Of a stretch of DNA of 64,000 nucleotides, positions 63,781-64,000 are shown piece after piece. The translations under genes and the position numbers were made by a program. The notes beneath the pieces were generated by a model. The model was given only the letters and a program-made list of their open reading frames with translations. It had not been told where the DNA came from and did no database searches. The DNA comes from Paenibacillus sp. JCM 10914 (GTDB lineage: Bacteria > Bacillota > Bacilli > Paenibacillales > Paenibacillaceae), in NCBI RefSeq assembly GCF_001315105.1, contig NZ_BAZR01000002.1:248001-312000 (forward strand), in the 5' to 3' direction. Positions within the stretch are counted from its first letter, which is position 1, and every line of letters starts with the position of its first letter.

Positions 63781-64000
63781 TTGTTTCAATTACTAAAAAA
63801 TTCGTTGTATGTGTTTTTGGGAGCATGTTGTTTTGGGATCTTATCTACGGTGGTAAAGCTGGCCTATCGGGAAGGGTTCGTCTTTCAAGAGGTGATGATG
63901 AGCCAATTCGGTACAGGCTGGTTTATTCTGCTTGTCCTCATGCTGATCTTTGGCAGGCAGAAGATTACAGGCAAGCAGTTCATCCGTCTTGCTGGCGTCG
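63781..64000 (+). CDS. EamA/DMT-family transporter, N-terminal part
   Basis: 73 visible codons, cut by the window end; the start is a TTG at 63781 behind GGGGGTAGAG. The first helix reads YVFLGACCFGILSTVVKLAY, a typical EamA opening, then a loop and a second helix (WFILLVLMLIFG). Full members have ten helices and export or import small metabolites. Substrate unknown. Confidence 0.8.
   Translation, partial: MFQLLKNSLYVFLGACCFGILSTVVKLAYREGFVFQEVMMSQFGTGWFILLVLMLIFGRQKITGKQFIRLAGV

Overview
The window looks like a chromosomal segment of a Paenibacillus-type Firmicute (Bacillales). The evidence is strong AAGGAGG-like ribosome binding sites, many TTG and GTG starts, sigma-A promoters, YesM/YesN two-component pairs, PadR/HAAS, CD3324, YolD-like, Mrp and YitT families, Bacillus-type Zur boxes, and c-di-AMP (ydaO) and ZTP (pfl) riboswitches. 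I found no tRNA, rRNA, phage, IS element or CRISPR array.

Layout. 1-1.0 kb: a SufR-like Fe-S regulator (cut by the window edge), divergent from a 7Fe ferredoxin. 1.5-12.5 kb: a peptide or glycopeptide utilisation island with a ROK repressor, type II asparaginase, complete Dpp/Opp importer, M17 aminopeptidase, CutC and ROK sugar kinase. 12.6-13.3 kb: a gene-poor stretch with five 51-bp tandem repeats and a 15-bp inverted repeat. 14.0-16.0 kb: a c-di-AMP riboswitch with an NlpC/P60 hydrolase, convergent with a GH18-like protein across a 54-bp perfect palindrome. 16.2-22.3 kb: a 2Fe-2S ferredoxin, then an AraC regulator and the L-fucose genes fucI, fucA, kinase and fucU. 22.5-25.2 kb: an amidase, an unknown gene, a CD3324 protein and a 10-residue ORF. 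25.4-29.3 kb: a GAF histidine kinase with response regulator, an FMN reductase and a VOC protein. 29.4-37.5 kb: a YesN/YesM system with a membrane-anchored sugar-binding protein and a ribose-type ABC importer. 37.5-40.6 kb: a second 10-residue ORF, a Zur-controlled zinc GTPase, a YolD-like gene and ZTP riboswitch-folD. 40.9-45.8 kb: PadR/HAAS and small membrane proteins. 45.8-51.9 kb: the Mrp antiporter with mrpA and mrpB fused. 52-56.3 kb: GNAT, TVP38, TetR, YitT and thymidine kinase. 56.4-61.6 kb: a sulfonate-type ABC importer with an LLM monooxygenase. 61.9-64.0 kb: an ECF sigma factor with a large C-terminal domain, and the start of an EamA transporter.

Two points matter most. First, ten otherwise full-length genes carry eleven frameshifts. 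Every one can be repaired by adding one base, usually in a short homopolymer, so I read them as sequencing errors rather than pseudogenes. Second, the best candidate for something undescribed is a pair of tiny monocistronic genes at 25.1 and 37.6 kb. They encode related 10-residue peptides and share their Shine-Dalgarno region and an upstream motif that lies at exactly the same distance in both. Other unusual points are a second Zur box ahead of a possible short RNA, a short terminated leader before mrpA, and the sigma-factor fusion.
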